A stretch of DNA of 64,000 nucleotides from Thermoleophilaceae bacterium (GCA_030446485.1 JAUJNF010000001.1:413864-477863), one strand, 5' to 3'; positions 1 to 8,836 are shown, counted from the first letter of the stretch. Notes: a model not told the origin generated them from the sequence alone. A program made the numbers and translations.

Positions 1-195
1 GTAGATGGGCACGACGCCCGTGCCCACCCGAATCCTCTCCGTCGCGAGCGCGTAGGCGGTGAGCACGGTCAGTGACTCGCGGCCGGCGATGTGCGTCACG
101 TACACCTCTTCGTAGCCGAGCTCCTCGGCCCGGCGCACGCGCTCGACGGCCTGGGGCAGCGAGCGGCCGGTGGAGACGAAGCAGCCGAGGCCCAT
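1..195 (-). CDS. LLM-class flavin-dependent oxidoreductase (N-terminal 65 residues, cut by window edge)
   Basis: The minus-strand frame opens with ATG at 195 (MGLGCFVSTG) and stays open to the first base of the window, so only the N-terminus is present. The segment AVERVRRAEELGYEEVYVTH followed by TAYALATERIRVGTGVVPIY is the typical first beta-alpha-beta unit of luciferase-like monooxygenases, which oxidise a substrate using reduced FMN or F420. The substrate cannot be judged from this fragment. A GntR-type regulator gene lies immediately upstream in the same direction, 53 bases away, so the two may be co-transcribed. F420-dependent members are common in actinomycetes, but the cofactor is not decided here. 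Confidence 0.8.
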   Translation of the reverse strand, partial: MGLGCFVSTGRSLPQAVERVRRAEELGYEEVYVTHIAGRESLTVLTAYALATERIRVGTGVVPIY

Positions 196-248
196 GCCCA
201 GGCGAGACTAACGGGCGGGCATGCCGCCGCCCGCCGGCTGAGGACCTT

Positions 249-962
249 TCAGCTCGGCGCCGACGAGATCACGCGGGCCTCCTGCGCGGCCGCCAGCTCG
301 CCGACGGCCTCGACCGCCGCGCTTGGGTCCTCCTGCGCCACCGCGTCGGCCACCCGACGGTAGAGCGGCACCAGGTCGGCGTGGTCACTGACCACCGCCG
401 CGAACAGGGTGGGCCGTTCGAAGTAGATCGCCCGAATCGAGTTCATCACCAGCACGAGCACGAGGTTGCCGGTTGCGTCGACGAGGTCGGACATGAAGCC
501 GAAGTCCACCGCCTGGGCCGCCTCCCGATCATCCACCTCGTCCATGCGGGTGGCGAGCTCCTGGAGCCGAGCCGCCTGCGCGCCGCTCCGACGCTGCGCG
601 GCGAGGCCGGCGACCGCAATGAGCATCAGGCGGCGAGCCTCGAGGATGTCGGTGAGGGTGTCGCGCTCGACCTCGCCCGCCCGGGCCAGCACCGCGGCGA
701 TCACGTCGAGTCCGCCGTGCGCTCGCCAATCCGTCACCCGCATCGCGTCGCCATGTCGGACGTCCACCAGGCGAAGCTGCTCTAGCCGCTTTACGGCCTC
801 GCGCACCGAGGCCATGTTCACCCCGAGCTCGGCCGCGAGCCGGCGCTGCGTGGGCAGCTTCTCGCCCGGGGCGTAGCGCCCGGAGAGCACGGCCTCCGAC
901 AGCGAGCGGAAGACCCGCTCGGATACGAGCGCACGCTCTTCCCGTCGAGGCACGGGACTCAT
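249..962 (-). CDS. GntR/FadR-family transcriptional regulator
   Basis: This is a 237-residue DNA-binding regulator. Residues 15-80 form a winged helix (LSEAVLSGRYAPGEKLPTQR, then LAAELGVNMASVREAVKRLE), and residues 85-230 form an all-helical FCD-type effector domain. I chose the ATG at 962; a GTG two codons upstream at 968 is also possible. It lies upstream of, and in the same direction as, the flavin oxidoreductase gene, so that gene or the regulator itself is a likely target. Only 27 bases separate this start from divergent arfB, so the promoters of the two genes must overlap. The ligand is unknown; FCD domains usually bind small organic acids. Confidence 0.85.
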   Translation of the reverse strand: MSPVPRREERALVSERVFRSLSEAVLSGRYAPGEKLPTQRRLAAELGVNMASVREAVKRLEQLRLVDVRHGDAMRVTDWRAHGGLDVIAAVLARAGEVERDTLTDILEARRLMLIAVAGLAAQRRSGAQAARLQELATRMDEVDDREAAQAVDFGFMSDLVDATGNLVLVLVMNSIRAIYFERPTLFAAVVSDHADLVPLYRRVADAVAQEDPSAAVEAVGELAAAQEARVISSAPS

Positions 963-989
963 ACCCACCTATACGTTCACCATGGTCGC

Positions 990-1406
990 ATGGACGACCC
1001 GATGGTGGTGATCCCGGGAGTCGCCGTGCCGCTCGCCGAGGTGCAGCTGCGCACCAGCCGCTCCTCGGGGCCGGGCGGACAGCACGCGAACGTGACCGCG
1101 TCGCGCGTGGAGGCCGTGTTCGACGTGGCCGCCTCCCGCTCCCTGAGCGAGGCGCAGCGGCAGCGCGTGATGGCGCGCTCGGGCCCCCGCCTGACCGCGG
1201 TTGCCCAGGACGCACGCAGCCAGGCCCGCAACCGGGAGCTCGCCCTCGAGCGGCTGCGCGCGCGGCTCGCCACCGCACTCGCGGTGCCCCGGGCTCGGCG
1301 CGCGACGCGTCCCTCGCACGGCGTCGAGCGCCGCCGCCTGGAGGCAAAGCGGCGCCGGTCCGAGCGCAAGCGCGAGCGGCGGCGGCCGCCGAGCGGCGAG
1401 GACTGA
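990..1406 (+). CDS. arfB: Alternative ribosome-rescue factor, peptidyl-tRNA hydrolase ArfB/ICT1-like
   Basis: The 138-residue protein has the release-factor catalytic loop GGQ at residues 29-31 (SSGPGGQHANVTASRVE) and a strongly basic C-terminal tail from about 105 (runs of R and K). This tail is what ArfB proteins insert into the empty mRNA channel of a stalled ribosome before hydrolysing the peptidyl-tRNA. Its length matches the family (about 140). It lacks the codon-recognition domains of RF1/RF2, so it is not a normal release factor. It is divergent from the GntR gene and is followed by the SirB1-like gene after 21 bases, possibly one transcript. Confidence 0.9.
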   Translation: MDDPMVVIPGVAVPLAEVQLRTSRSSGPGGQHANVTASRVEAVFDVAASRSLSEAQRQRVMARSGPRLTAVAQDARSQARNRELALERLRARLATALAVPRARRATRPSHGVERRRLEAKRRRSERKRERRRPPSGED

Positions 1407-1427
1407 GCGGCCGGGGAGCCGGCGCAC

Positions 1428-2117
1428 GTGCCGCGGAGTCGTCCGCCATTGGGCGACCATGCGCATGTGGACGATGACTTCACGACGCTGGCGGCCCTGC
1501 CCGACCCCCGCCTCGATCGCCTGTCGCTGGCCCTTGCCGCGAGCTTCCGCTCGGTGGACGCCGCGGCCGCGCTTGCGGAGCTCGACCGGCTGGGCGAGGC
1601 CCTCCGCGGGGACGCACCAGCGTCGCCCGAGGAGGGTGCGGAGAGCTGCCGGCGCGTGCTGGGGGTGGAGAACGGCTTTTCCGGAGACCGCGACGAATAC
1701 GACCACCCGCGCAACTCGATGCTCGACCTCGTGCTGCAGGGCAGGCGGGGCCTCCCGATCCTGCTGTCGACGGTTTACGCCGAGGCGGGGCGGAGGGCCG
1801 GCATGCCGCTGGCGGGGGTGGGGCTGCCGGGGCACTATGTGGTCGGCCACTTCGGCGGGGATCCGCCGCTGCTGATCGACCCCTTCGCGGGCGGTGTGCG
1901 GATCGCGCCCGAGGTGCCGCCGGAGCTCGTCCGTCCCTGGACCGCCCACGAGACGGCCCTGCGCATGCTGAACAACCTGGTGGGCTCGTACACGAGCCGC
2001 GGCGACCTGGCTTTGGCCATACGCGCCGCGGGGATGCGGCTGGCGCTGCCCCTACCCGAACCCGTCCGGCAGTCGCTCACGGCCGAGCACCGGGCACTGC
2101 AGGCGCGCCTGAACTGA
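1428..2117 (+). CDS. Transglutaminase-like / SirB1-family protein
   Basis: A 229-residue cytosolic protein of the SirB1 type, a transglutaminase-fold family of poorly known function. The conserved core is visible: NSMLDLVLQGRRGLPILLST, then MPLAGVGLPGHYVVGH and a DPFAGG segment. The usual catalytic cysteine of true transglutaminases is not seen, as in most SirB1 relatives. I use the GTG at 1428; a second GTG at 1467 (VDDDFTTL) would remove 13 residues of low similarity and is plausible. It follows arfB closely and converges on prs, with only 17 bases between the stops, including a short GC-rich hairpin. Confidence 0.75.
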   Translation: MPRSRPPLGDHAHVDDDFTTLAALPDPRLDRLSLALAASFRSVDAAAALAELDRLGEALRGDAPASPEEGAESCRRVLGVENGFSGDRDEYDHPRNSMLDLVLQGRRGLPILLSTVYAEAGRRAGMPLAGVGLPGHYVVGHFGGDPPLLIDPFAGGVRIAPEVPPELVRPWTAHETALRMLNNLVGSYTSRGDLALAIRAAGMRLALPLPEPVRQSLTAEHRALQARLN

Positions 2118-2134
2118 CCGCGCGCGAGCGCGTC

Positions 2135-3163
2135 CTAGAAGAGCTGGTTCTCCCCCGCGAAGATGTCGGACACCGAGTCATCGGTGAAGATGCGGCGCAC
2201 CGAGTCCTCGAGGATGTCGGCGGTGGTGAGCACCCTGATGAGGTCGGGAGCGCCCGCACGGAGCGGCACGGTGTCGGTGACGACGATCCCCGACAGAGGG
2301 GAGGCCGCCAGCGTCTCGAAGGCGCGCCCCGAGAAGACGCCGTGGGTGGCCACGGCGAAGACCTTGGAGGCCCCCTCGTCGATCACCGTCTCGGACGCCG
2401 CGGCAAGCGTTCCGCCGGTGTCGATGATGTCGTCGACGATCACCGCGACCTTGTCCCGCACGTCGCCGATCACGTAGCCGATCTCCGCCACCTGCTGGGC
2501 GGGCCGCTCCTTCTCGAGCAGCGCGTAGGGCCGCCCGATCTTCTGGGCGAACTTCTGCGTGAGCTTCACACGGCCGGCGTCGGGCGCGATGATCACGATG
2601 TCCTGCTCGTCGCCCAGCTGGTCCTCGACGTACTGGGTGAGGATCGGCATCGCCGTCATGTGGTCGACCGGCCGGGAGAAGAAGCCCTGCACCTGGCCGG
2701 CGTGGAGGTCCATGGTGAGCAGGCGGTCGATGCCGGCCGTCTCCAGGCAGCGCGCCACGAGGCGGGCGGTGATGGGCTCGCGCGGGGCGGACTTCTTGTC
2801 CTGTCGCGAGTAGCCGTACCACGGTGACACGGCGATCACCCGGTGGGCGGAGGCGCCCTTGGCGGCCTCTACCATCACGAGCAGCTCCATCAGAGCGTCG
2901 TTGATGGTCAGGCCGGTGCCCGCGTTGCCGGCGATCGACTGGATGATGAAGATGTCGGCACCGCGGATGGACTCGCGGTAGCGGCAGTAGATCTCCCCGT
3001 CGGAGAAGGTCTTCAGCCCGGGATCTGTGAGCCCGACTCCGAGGCGCTCGGCGATCCTGTTGCCGAGCTCGCCGCTGGCGCGCCCCGCCGCCAGCATCAG
3101 CCGCTTCTCCCCCATGGGGAGGCTGGTCGGCGCCGGCCGTACCTCCGTCTCCAGGCTGCTCAT
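2135..3163 (-). CDS. prs: Ribose-phosphate pyrophosphokinase (PRPP synthetase)
   Basis: This enzyme makes phosphoribosyl pyrophosphate from ribose 5-phosphate and ATP for purine, pyrimidine, histidine, tryptophan and NAD synthesis. At 342 residues it has the family length. Visible motifs are the FSDGEIYCRYRESIRGADIF segment near the N-terminus, DLHAGQVQGFF, and the PRPP-binding loop VAVIVDDIIDTGGTL. The open frame continues upstream through glmU, but the ATG at 3163 (MSSLETEV) overlaps the glmU stop as ATGA, which fixes the start. It is the second gene of a glmU-prs operon, an order conserved in actinomycetes. Confidence 0.97.
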   Translation of the reverse strand: MSSLETEVRPAPTSLPMGEKRLMLAAGRASGELGNRIAERLGVGLTDPGLKTFSDGEIYCRYRESIRGADIFIIQSIAGNAGTGLTINDALMELLVMVEAAKGASAHRVIAVSPWYGYSRQDKKSAPREPITARLVARCLETAGIDRLLTMDLHAGQVQGFFSRPVDHMTAMPILTQYVEDQLGDEQDIVIIAPDAGRVKLTQKFAQKIGRPYALLEKERPAQQVAEIGYVIGDVRDKVAVIVDDIIDTGGTLAAASETVIDEGASKVFAVATHGVFSGRAFETLAASPLSGIVVTDTVPLRAGAPDLIRVLTTADILEDSVRRIFTDDSVSDIFAGENQLF

Positions 3164-4539
3164 TCCGTTGGCCTCTCTCGCGCCCGCTCGGCGTATCCCT
3201 CGACGTTTCGCTGCTGTGGCCGCGAGATCCCGAGCGCGCCGTCCGGGACATCGTCCGTGATCACCGACCCCGCGCCAGTGTAGGCGTCGTCGCCGACGGT
3301 CACCGGGGCGACCAAGGAGGTGTGCACGCCGGTTCTCGCTCGTTCCCCGATCTTCGTGCGGTGCTTGCTGCGGCCGTCGTAGTTGGCGGTGATGTTGCCC
3401 GCCGCAACGTTCGCCCCGGCGCCCACGTCGGCGTCGCCCAGGTACGAAAGGTGGGGCGCCTTGGCGCCCTCCCCCATGCGCGTGTTCTTCACCTCGACGA
3501 AGGTGCCGACCTTCGCGCCCGGCCCGATGCTGGCGCCCGGACGCAGGTAGGCAAAGGGGCCGACGCCCGCGGTGTCCTCCACCGTGGCCTCGACCAGGAC
3601 GGAGTGCGCCACGCGGACGTCGTCGCCGAGCGTCGAGTCCGTGATGGTCGTGTGCGGACCGATATCGCAGCTCGCGCCGATGCGGGTGGCGCCGCGGAGG
3701 GACACCCCGGGGCCGATCCGCGTATCGGGGCCGATCTCCACGCCGATGTCGACCACCGTCGACTCGGGAATCGTGAACGTGACACCGGCGAGGGCGTGCG
3801 CCTCGACGATGCGCCGCTGGGCGTGCCGTTCGACCTCCATCAGGCCGACGCGGGTGTTCACGCCCATGGCGCTGAGCGTGTCCGCGGTCAGGTGCGCGGC
3901 CACCAGCCCACCGCGCTCGCGGATGATGGGGAAGACGCCCGTGAGATAGCGCTCTCCCCCGATCTCGCCGACCGCGTCGAGTGCCTCGAAGAGGGCGTCG
4001 CCCTCGAACGCGTAGGCGCCGACGTTGACCTCGCGGATGGCCAGCTCCTCCGGAACGACGCTCGTGGTGTCCTTGGTCTCCACGATCCGCTCGACGAGGC
4101 CCCCGGGGTTCCTGACGATGCGCCCGTAGCCGGCGGGGTCGAGCTGGTCGGTGGTGAGCAGCGTGGCCGCGGCGCCGGCGGCGTCGTGCGCAGCTGTGAG
4201 CCCGGCCACCAGGCCGGGGTCGATCAGCGGCACGTCCCCCGAGAGGATGACCACGGTGGAGCCCGCCGCCACGTGATCGCGGGCCGCCAGCACGGCGGCG
4301 CCCGTGCCCTCGCCCTCGGCCTGCTCCGCCGACTCCACGCCGTCGGGCAGCGCCTCCGCCACGCCGTCGCCCGCGCGCGTGACGCACACCACCCTTCCGG
4401 CGCCCGCCTCGCGCGCCGCCGCGATCACCCAGTGCACCATCGGCCGGCCGCAGACCGGGTGCAGCACCTTCGCGAGCGATGAGCGCATACGCGTGCCGTG
4501 ACCCGCGGCCATGACGAGGACGGTGGGGTGGGCGGGCAC
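3160..4539 (-). CDS. glmU: Bifunctional N-acetylglucosamine-1-phosphate uridyltransferase / glucosamine-1-phosphate acetyltransferase
   Basis: GlmU catalyses the last two steps to UDP-GlcNAc, the precursor of peptidoglycan and other glycans. Residues 1-230 are the pyrophosphorylase (VLVMAAGHGTRMRSSLAKVL). Residues 250-450 form the left-handed beta-helix acetyltransferase, with GPFAYLRPG, KNTRMGEGAKAPHLSYLGDA and AAGNITANYDGRSKHRTKIG. The usual proline of the GTRMxSxLPKVLH signature is alanine here. At 459 residues it is full length. The start at ATG 4539 lies downstream of the HNH gene remnant and of tRNA-Gln; tRNA-Gln, glmU, prs is a conserved actinobacterial order. It is coupled to prs by a 4-base overlap. 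Confidence 0.97.
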   Translation of the reverse strand: MPAHPTVLVMAAGHGTRMRSSLAKVLHPVCGRPMVHWVIAAAREAGAGRVVCVTRAGDGVAEALPDGVESAEQAEGEGTGAAVLAARDHVAAGSTVVILSGDVPLIDPGLVAGLTAAHDAAGAAATLLTTDQLDPAGYGRIVRNPGGLVERIVETKDTTSVVPEELAIREVNVGAYAFEGDALFEALDAVGEIGGERYLTGVFPIIRERGGLVAAHLTADTLSAMGVNTRVGLMEVERHAQRRIVEAHALAGVTFTIPESTVVDIGVEIGPDTRIGPGVSLRGATRIGASCDIGPHTTITDSTLGDDVRVAHSVLVEATVEDTAGVGPFAYLRPGASIGPGAKVGTFVEVKNTRMGEGAKAPHLSYLGDADVGAGANVAAGNITANYDGRSKHRTKIGERARTGVHTSLVAPVTVGDDAYTGAGSVITDDVPDGALGISRPQQRNVEGYAERARERPTE

Positions 4540-4615
4540 GACGGAGGCCAGCGTACTGCGGCCCGGGCGAGGTCAGGCTCGTCACGACGCCCCAGCTGCC
4601 AGGCCCGAGCGCGAA

Positions 4616-5357
4616 TCAGCCTTCCGCGTCGAGCTGCTGTAGCGACTGCTCGTACCAGCGAACCCACTTCCGTACGGCGTTGTCCGACAACCCCGTAACG
4701 ACGACCCACGGCTAGATAGCCAACGTCGGCGGTCTCCGCGCGCAACTGGTTGTACTCAGGCCGCTGAACCTTGCGCGTCTCTGGCCGCGGGGTCCTTGCG
4801 GAGCGACTCCGGCAACACGGCGAGCAGTGCAGCTCGAGACGGTACTTCGGCTTGAAGTCGACTTGACACCTCTTGCACGGCCGCATCGGTAACCGGTTCG
4901 AGCCGCAGTGGGTCTCGAACGTCGCGGCGCAGTTCGGACAGACGATCCGAAGATTCTCGAGCCGATTGTCCGTAGCCACGCCGTTGATGTGGTCGAGGAT
5001 CAGCGCCATCCGACGGCCCTGCCACTCCTCGCCCTGACCGCATATCTCGCAAGCACGGTGCTTCAAGCCCGACGCATAGAGCCGCTTCTTCAGGTGCGAC
5101 CGGGAGTAGGTCGAGTGCTCGACCAGATGGATCTCCAGCGGTGTCGCGCGGCCTGTTGGACTCTTCCGGCGACCGGCGTTCGGATCGAAGTGGTCGGTGG
5201 GAATGAGCCAGATCCTGTCCGCGTACTTCCGGAGGATCCGGTGATTACCGCCCGCGTCGCGCACGCCCAGCCGGCGAAGGGACTCGGCATATGAGCGCGA
5301 GAGCGCAATGGCCTCTCGCGCGGCCTCTTCCGAGTATCTGGGGCCTCCCCGTGGCAT
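4616..5357 (-). pseudogene. HNH endonuclease with a single-base frameshift near its C-terminus
   Basis: The frame from ATG 5357 encodes an HNH nuclease: a helix-turn-helix-like N-terminus (LSRSYAESLRRLGVRDAGGN), then CEICGQGEEW, the HNH core LILDHINGVATDNRLENLRI and CPNCAATFETHCG, followed by a second zinc ribbon (CKRCQVDF, then LHCSPCC). After GYLAVGRRYGVV the read frame runs on into antisense glmU. One base earlier in phase it reads SDNAVRKWVRWYEQSLQQLD and then stops at 4616-4618, which is the normal end of this family. A 1-base insertion near 4685-4690 therefore breaks the gene. It sits between tRNA-Gln and glmU, where related genomes usually have nothing. True inactivation and a sequencing error are both possible. 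Confidence 0.8.
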
Positions 5358-5418
5358 CTACGAACATATGTTCGCACGCGTACCGGACGGATCGGAGTGC
5401 TCCGTGTCGGACGCTCAG

Positions 5419-5490
5419 CTGGGGAGCCAGGATTTGAACCTGGTCTTGGACATCCAAAGTGTCCTGTGCTGCCGGTTACACCACTCCCCA
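5419..5490 (-). tRNA. tRNA-Gln(TTG)
   Basis: A 72-base cloverleaf on the minus strand. The 7-bp acceptor stem TGGGGAG/CTCCCCA has G as discriminator base. The anticodon stem GGACA/TGTCC encloses loop CTTTGGA with anticodon TTG, and the T-arm reads CCAGGTTCAAATCCTGG. CCA is not encoded. Its position upstream of glmU-prs is conserved in actinomycetes, although an HNH gene now separates them. Confidence 0.95.
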
Positions 5491-5540
5491 CAGGTTGGTC
5501 GAGCGTACAAAGCCGCAGCTTCAGTGTCGCGGGTGGAGCC

Positions 5541-6848
5541 CTACCGGTCCTTCTCGTCCTTCGGCACGCGCCCCGCCTCGGCGCCGCGCTCCGTGGCGGG
5601 CCCTCGGGGCGCGATGACTCCGAGCACGCGCATCGCCTTGAGGCCGAGGCCGAGGCGCTCGCGGCCGTCGCTCGAGGACACGTCGAGCCCCGTGAGCTCG
5701 CGGATGCGCTCCAGCCGGTAGCGCACGGTGTGGCGGTGGGTGAACAGCCGGCCGGCCGTCTTGGCCACGCTGCCGTCCTCGTCCAGGAAGGACTCGAGCG
5801 TGTGCACGAGCTGGGTCTCGTACTGGTCGTCGTAGGCCACGAGCGGGGCGAGCGTCTCCTCGAAGAAGCGCTCGAGCTCGGCGGGATCCTCGCTCAGCGC
5901 GGGCAGCAGCAGCCGGTAGGAGCCGATCTCCTCGAAGGCAAGGAGCGAGTCCGAGCCCGCCTCGGCCACGTTGACGGTGAGCAGGGCCTCGGCGCCCGCG
6001 CGATGCAGGTCGACCGGATCCGCGGCCGGCCGGCTGCGCGCGACCGCTATCGCGTAGCCCACGAGCGCCGCCTCGAGCTCGCGGCCCACGGCCTCCATAA
6101 CACGGCGGCCCAGCCCAACGTCGGCGCCGGGGACGAGGATCACGAGCTCCCCGTCCTGCCGCCCCAACCGGTGCGTGGCAGCGCCGGCCGCCGGACGCCG
6201 TGCGTGCCATGCCCCGACATCCACGACCGCCACCAGCGCGCTCCTCTCCACTGCGCGGGCACCGCGTTCGGCGGCGGCCAGCACCCGGGCCCGCCAGTCG
6301 CCCTCCTCCGGCTGGCCCGGCCGTGCTCGGACGACCACCGCGCTGCCGCCGTCGGAGAGATCGGCGCCGAGCTCCTTTCCGCGCGCCACGATGTTCTCCC
6401 GGTCGGTCACGCGACGATCGAGCAGATCCCCGAGGAACGAGCCCACGGCCGCCTCGCTCGCCCTCTCCGGCCGCACGGAGCGCTCGACCTCGAGGGCTAT
6501 CAGGGTGGTGACCATGCGCAGCAGCGCCGGCGGCGGCGGTGTGGAGCGCGTGCGGTAGCGGATCTCCCCCACCCTCGCGTCCGCGACCCGCAGGTCGAGC
6601 CGCTCACTGCCCTCGGCGCCGGCGATCACCGCGCGCTCGTCCGCCGGCGAGGCGCACGCAACGGCGAGCACGCTGCTCGAGGAGTCGATGATCACGACGC
6701 TCGCGTCGAGCGCCCTACTGGTCGCCCGGGCCACCTCGGGTAGGCCGGCGCCCGCCTCGACCGCCTCGGAGACCTCCGAGAACGCGTCCGGGAACGCGCC
6801 GCCGGTGCTCCCGCCGACGCCCTCGAGCCGGCGCACCTGATGAGCCAC
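5541..6848 (-). CDS. PucR/CdaR-family transcriptional regulator
   Basis: A 435-residue regulator. Its C-terminal 60 residues carry the PucR helix-turn-helix (VHTLESFLDEDGSVAKTAGR, then LFTHRHTVRYRLERIRELTG), preceded by a GGDEF-like CdaR middle domain and a GAF-like N-terminal region. Proteins of this architecture control purine, sugar-diacid or amino-acid use; the effector is not identifiable here. I place the start at GTG 6848 (VAHQVRRLEG), because the longer open frame would overlap the small membrane gene that starts at 7105. It ends 51 bases before tRNA-Gln. Confidence 0.85.
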   Translation of the reverse strand: MAHQVRRLEGVGGSTGGAFPDAFSEVSEAVEAGAGLPEVARATSRALDASVVIIDSSSSVLAVACASPADERAVIAGAEGSERLDLRVADARVGEIRYRTRSTPPPPALLRMVTTLIALEVERSVRPERASEAAVGSFLGDLLDRRVTDRENIVARGKELGADLSDGGSAVVVRARPGQPEEGDWRARVLAAAERGARAVERSALVAVVDVGAWHARRPAAGAATHRLGRQDGELVILVPGADVGLGRRVMEAVGRELEAALVGYAIAVARSRPAADPVDLHRAGAEALLTVNVAEAGSDSLLAFEEIGSYRLLLPALSEDPAELERFFEETLAPLVAYDDQYETQLVHTLESFLDEDGSVAKTAGRLFTHRHTVRYRLERIRELTGLDVSSSDGRERLGLGLKAMRVLGVIAPRGPATERGAEAGRVPKDEKDR

Positions 6849-6883
6849 GGGCCGATTGTAGGTGGAGGGCGAGTCCCCGCCGT

Positions 6884-7105
6884 TCAGGCGTAGCGGTCGT
6901 AGAACCACACGATCGTCGCGCCGATCGTGCTTCCCACTCCCAGCAGCGACCCCAGCATGAACAACGACAGGAAGCTGGCCGCCATCTTCTCCCACACGCG
7001 ACCGTACGAGGCCCACGCCGGCATGAGGATGAACGCGACATAGCCGGCGACCGTGAGCACACCGGCGAGGATCAGGACGAGCTCGGTTGGATTGACGGCG
7101 TCCAC
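6884..7105 (-). CDS. Small two-helix membrane protein
   Basis: A 73-residue protein with two predicted membrane helices: residues 9-29 (LVLILAGVLTVAGYVAFILM) and about 42-68 (AASFLSLFMLGSLLGVGSTI onward). It ends in the charged WFYDRYA. I recognise no family. It lies between ispE (stop at 7125 on the same strand) and the PucR regulator, so it may be the distal gene of the metG-tatD-rsmA-ispE transcript. Confidence 0.65.
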   Translation of the reverse strand: MDAVNPTELVLILAGVLTVAGYVAFILMPAWASYGRVWEKMAASFLSLFMLGSLLGVGSTIGATIVWFYDRYA

Positions 7106-7124
7106 CGCGGCGAAGATAGCGGCC

Positions 7125-7982
7125 TCAGCGGGGGGTGAAGTCGGACCTCAGCCCGGCCACCGTGCCGTCCGGCACGGCCCGGGCGGCGACCTCCGCGGCC
7201 GCTCGATCCGCGAAGACCCCGAACACCGTGGGCCCCGATCCGGTCACGAGCGCCGCGAGAGCACCGGCGCGGCGAAGTGCGGCCAGGCTTTCCTCGAGCT
7301 CCGGACGCAGGGCCAGAGCCGCCGGCTGAAGGTCGTTGGCGAGCGAGCCGGCGAGCGCGTGCGTGGGCATGTCGGCCAGCCGGCGCACGGCGTCTGGATC
7401 GAGGCGCGCGCGAGTCGCGCCGAGCCGGTCGGCCTCCCGGTACACGGCCGGCGTCGAGAGGCCCTTCAGCTGAGGCACGAGCACCAGGGCCATCGACGGC
7501 AGGTCGACGGGCTCCACCAGCTCGCCGGCGCCGGTCACGAGCGCGTGTCGCGGCTCGAGCTGGCTCGGCACGTCGGCCCCCAGGCGTGCCGCCAGCTCGT
7601 CGAGGCGCGGGCCCACGAGTGGGCGGGCGGCCAGCCGGTTGCCGGCCCGCAGCACCGCCGCCGCGTCCGCACTGCCGCCTCCGAGCCCCGCGGCCACCGG
7701 GATCCGCTTGTCGATCGTGACCCGCAGCGGCGGCAGGTCTCCGGCCAGCGCGTCGCGCAGCCCGGTCACCGCCGCCGCCGCCAGGTTGGGGCCGGTCACG
7801 CCTGGGCAGACCACCTCGTCCCTGTCCGCCACCGCCACGGTCAGCGAGTCGTGCAGCTCGATGGGGGCGAAGAGCGAGCACAGCTCGTGCAGCCCGTCGG
7901 ACCGCACCGGGCCGACGTGGAGAAGGAGGTTCACCTTGGCCGGCGCGATCTCGCGCACGACGCCCGGCCCACCGGGGGTCAC
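7125..7982 (-). CDS. ispE: 4-diphosphocytidyl-2-C-methyl-D-erythritol kinase
   Basis: IspE phosphorylates CDP-ME in the MEP route to isopentenyl diphosphate. The GHMP-kinase signatures are clear: REIAPAKVNLLLHVGPVRSD at the N-terminus and the glycine-rich ATP loop PVAAGLGGGSADAAAVL. Its 285 residues are normal. It starts at GTG 7982, sharing GTGA with the rsmA stop, so it is translationally coupled to rsmA. The rsmA-ispE pairing is widespread in actinomycetes. Confidence 0.96.
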   Translation of the reverse strand: MTPGGPGVVREIAPAKVNLLLHVGPVRSDGLHELCSLFAPIELHDSLTVAVADRDEVVCPGVTGPNLAAAAVTGLRDALAGDLPPLRVTIDKRIPVAAGLGGGSADAAAVLRAGNRLAARPLVGPRLDELAARLGADVPSQLEPRHALVTGAGELVEPVDLPSMALVLVPQLKGLSTPAVYREADRLGATRARLDPDAVRRLADMPTHALAGSLANDLQPAALALRPELEESLAALRRAGALAALVTGSGPTVFGVFADRAAAEVAARAVPDGTVAGLRSDFTPR

Positions 7983-8836
7983 CGGCCGAGCAGCTCCCCG
8001 AGCGCCAGGAAGTCGGATGGGCTCAGCCGCTCGGCGCGCGCGTCGGCCGGCCGGCCGATCGCCTCGAGCGCGTCTCGCACGCGATCGCGCGTGCCGGCGG
8101 GGGCCCCGGGCGCCAGCGCCAGCGACCCGGCCACCGCCTTGCGCCGGTGGGCGAAGGCGCCGTGGACGAGGTCCACCGCCGCGGGCGGCGGGTTGGGCGC
8201 TCGCCGCTCGAGCACCACCAGGGAGGAATCGACACCGGGCACCGGGTGGAACACGCTGCGGGCCACGCGCCGGGCCACGCGCACATCGCAGGCGAGCTGG
8301 GCGAGCACCGAGGTGGCGCCGTAGGTTCGCGTCCCCGCGGGAGCGGCGAGCCGCTCGGCCACCTCGCGCTGGGTCATCGCGACCCAGAGTGCAGCGTCGG
8401 GCAGTTCCTCGATCGACTTCAGGAGCACATTTGCAGCCACTCCGTAGGGCAGGTTGGCCACCACCTTCCCCGGTGGAGGGTCGAGGGCGCCGAGCTCCAG
8501 CCGCGTGGCGTCGGCCACGTGCAACGTGGTGTTGTCGAAGGGTCCGAGCGCGTCCCGCAGCGCGGGCTCGAGCTGCGGGTCCACCTCGATCACGTGCAGG
8601 TGCCCGACCCGCGGGGCGAGGTACTCCGAGAGGACTCCGAGGCCACCGCCCACCTCGAGCACGATGTCGTCTTCCTTCAGCTTCGCGAGCCTGCCGATCA
8701 CCCCGAGCACGTTGTCGTCGATCAGGAAGTTCTGCCCGAGGTCCCGGTTGGGCCGCACACCGAAGTCGCGCAGGCGCCGCATGCTGCCCTGGCGCAGCTC
8801 GGCGCGCGGCGCCGCGCCGTCGCCGCCGCTCGTCAC
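7979..8836 (-). CDS. rsmA: 16S rRNA (adenine1518-N6/adenine1519-N6)-dimethyltransferase
   Basis: RsmA (KsgA) dimethylates two adjacent adenines in the 3' terminal helix of 16S rRNA, a late check in 30S assembly. Motifs seen are DLGQNFLIDDNVL, the SAM loop VLEVGGGLGVLSEYLAP and the catalytic NLPYGVAANVLL. I use the GTG at 8836, which overlaps the tatD stop as GTGA and gives 285 residues; an internal ATG (MRRLRDFGV) is a weaker alternative. It is the third gene of the metG-tatD-rsmA-ispE operon. The rpfB gene often found between tatD and rsmA in actinomycetes is absent. Confidence 0.96.
   Translation of the reverse strand: MTSGGDGAAPRAELRQGSMRRLRDFGVRPNRDLGQNFLIDDNVLGVIGRLAKLKEDDIVLEVGGGLGVLSEYLAPRVGHLHVIEVDPQLEPALRDALGPFDNTTLHVADATRLELGALDPPPGKVVANLPYGVAANVLLKSIEELPDAALWVAMTQREVAERLAAPAGTRTYGATSVLAQLACDVRVARRVARSVFHPVPGVDSSLVVLERRAPNPPPAAVDLVHGAFAHRRKAVAGSLALAPGAPAGTRDRVRDALEAIGRPADARAERLSPSDFLALGELLGR

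Noticed and set aside
4425..4615. The C-terminal 60 or so residues of the HNH frame as read
   Set aside because: They are Arg/Ser/Pro-rich, antiphase to glmU, and arise only after the frameshift near 4688.
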